A stretch of DNA of 64,000 nucleotides. It comes from Rheinheimera lutimaris. GTDB taxonomy: Bacteria > Pseudomonadota > Gammaproteobacteria > Enterobacterales > Alteromonadaceae. Each line of letters starts with the position of its first letter. The stretch's first letter is position 1. Positions 63,961 to 64,000 of the stretch are shown here, piece by piece. Where the stretch lies: positions 62,001-126,000 of the forward strand of contig NZ_JABSOD010000003.1 in NCBI RefSeq assembly GCF_013283795.1. The letters run 5' to 3'. The notes beneath the pieces are model-generated. The model was given only the letters and a program-made list of their open reading frames with translations. It searched no databases and was not told where the DNA came from. A program made the translations under genes and the position numbers.

Positions 63961-64000
63961 TCTTCTGGGAACAAGCGTCGCTGATTGATCGGCAACAGAT
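63957..64000 (+). CDS. RelE/ParE-type toxin (5' end only)
   Basis: Only the first 14 codons are in the window (MIFWEQASLIDRQQ). The MI(F/Y)WEx2SLxDR start is that of the RelE/ParE toxin group, and the ATG overlaps the antitoxin stop, as is usual. The rest lies beyond base 64000. Confidence 0.75.
   Translation, partial: MIFWEQASLIDRQQ

Noticed and set aside
1-64000. CRISPR arrays, tRNA and rRNA genes
   Set aside because: No regularly spaced direct repeats, cloverleaf with TTCGA arm, or rRNA core sequence was seen on either strand.

Overview
The window looks like a chromosomal segment of a gammaproteobacterium. The gene set (MipA/OmpV with a DUF3019 protein and an RstAB-like pair, a DUF3334 protein, PyrC, ComM, a RIO1-type kinase, a Mpo1-like protein) and the Gln/Leu-rich proteins fit the Alteromonadales/Rheinheimera-Alishewanella-Arsukibacterium neighbourhood. 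That placement is inferred from gene content only. No rRNA, tRNA or CRISPR array was seen.

Layout. 1-5.6 kb: a truncated TonB-dependent siderophore receptor behind a Fur-box-like site, a large MORN-repeat protein, a LacI regulator and a lipoprotein. 5.7-8.9 kb: an operon of outer-membrane MipA/OmpV, DUF3019 protein, response regulator and sensor kinase. 8.9-26.7 kb: mostly housekeeping or envelope genes: DUF3334, periplasmic binding protein, Bcr/CflA exporter, pyrC, comM, an MMPL exporter operon, a repeat lipoprotein, an SNF2 helicase with a SWIM finger, a secreted alpha-amylase and endonuclease I. 27.5-30.8 kb: an AT-rich island with three unfamiliar genes, one of them a HEPN-domain protein, separated by short attC-like sequences. 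30.8-39.2 kb: chemotaxis receptor, deacetylase, MAPEG, RIO kinase, YidD and others.

39.3-48.1 kb: a regulatory and transport block. A LytTR response regulator and LytS-like kinase diverge from an ABC ATPase and a giant protein that joins an ABC-2-like permease to an M1 metallopeptidase. The divergent spacer holds four copies of a TGAC(G/A)AA element, arranged as two direct-repeat pairs with exact 21-bp spacing. A second membrane-bound LytTR regulator and an acyltransferase follow.

48.8-55.9 kb: a defence block. A HepT/MntA (HEPN/MNT) toxin-antitoxin pair runs tail-to-tail into a four-gene SMC operon of the MksBEF/Wadjet kind: SMC ATPase, MksE-like, kleisin-like, Toprim nuclease. Every junction in the operon is a one-base stop/start overlap. 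The ATPase gene comes first, unlike the usual jetABCD order.

59.5-63.6 kb: a run of small minus-strand genes, each followed by an attC-like imperfect palindrome. This is an integron cassette array without a visible integrase. One attC is split by a complete IS3-family element (1308 bp, 26-bp inverted ends, 3-bp CGT target duplication, A6G frameshift site). The window ends in a RelB/RelE-type toxin-antitoxin pair, cut inside the toxin gene.
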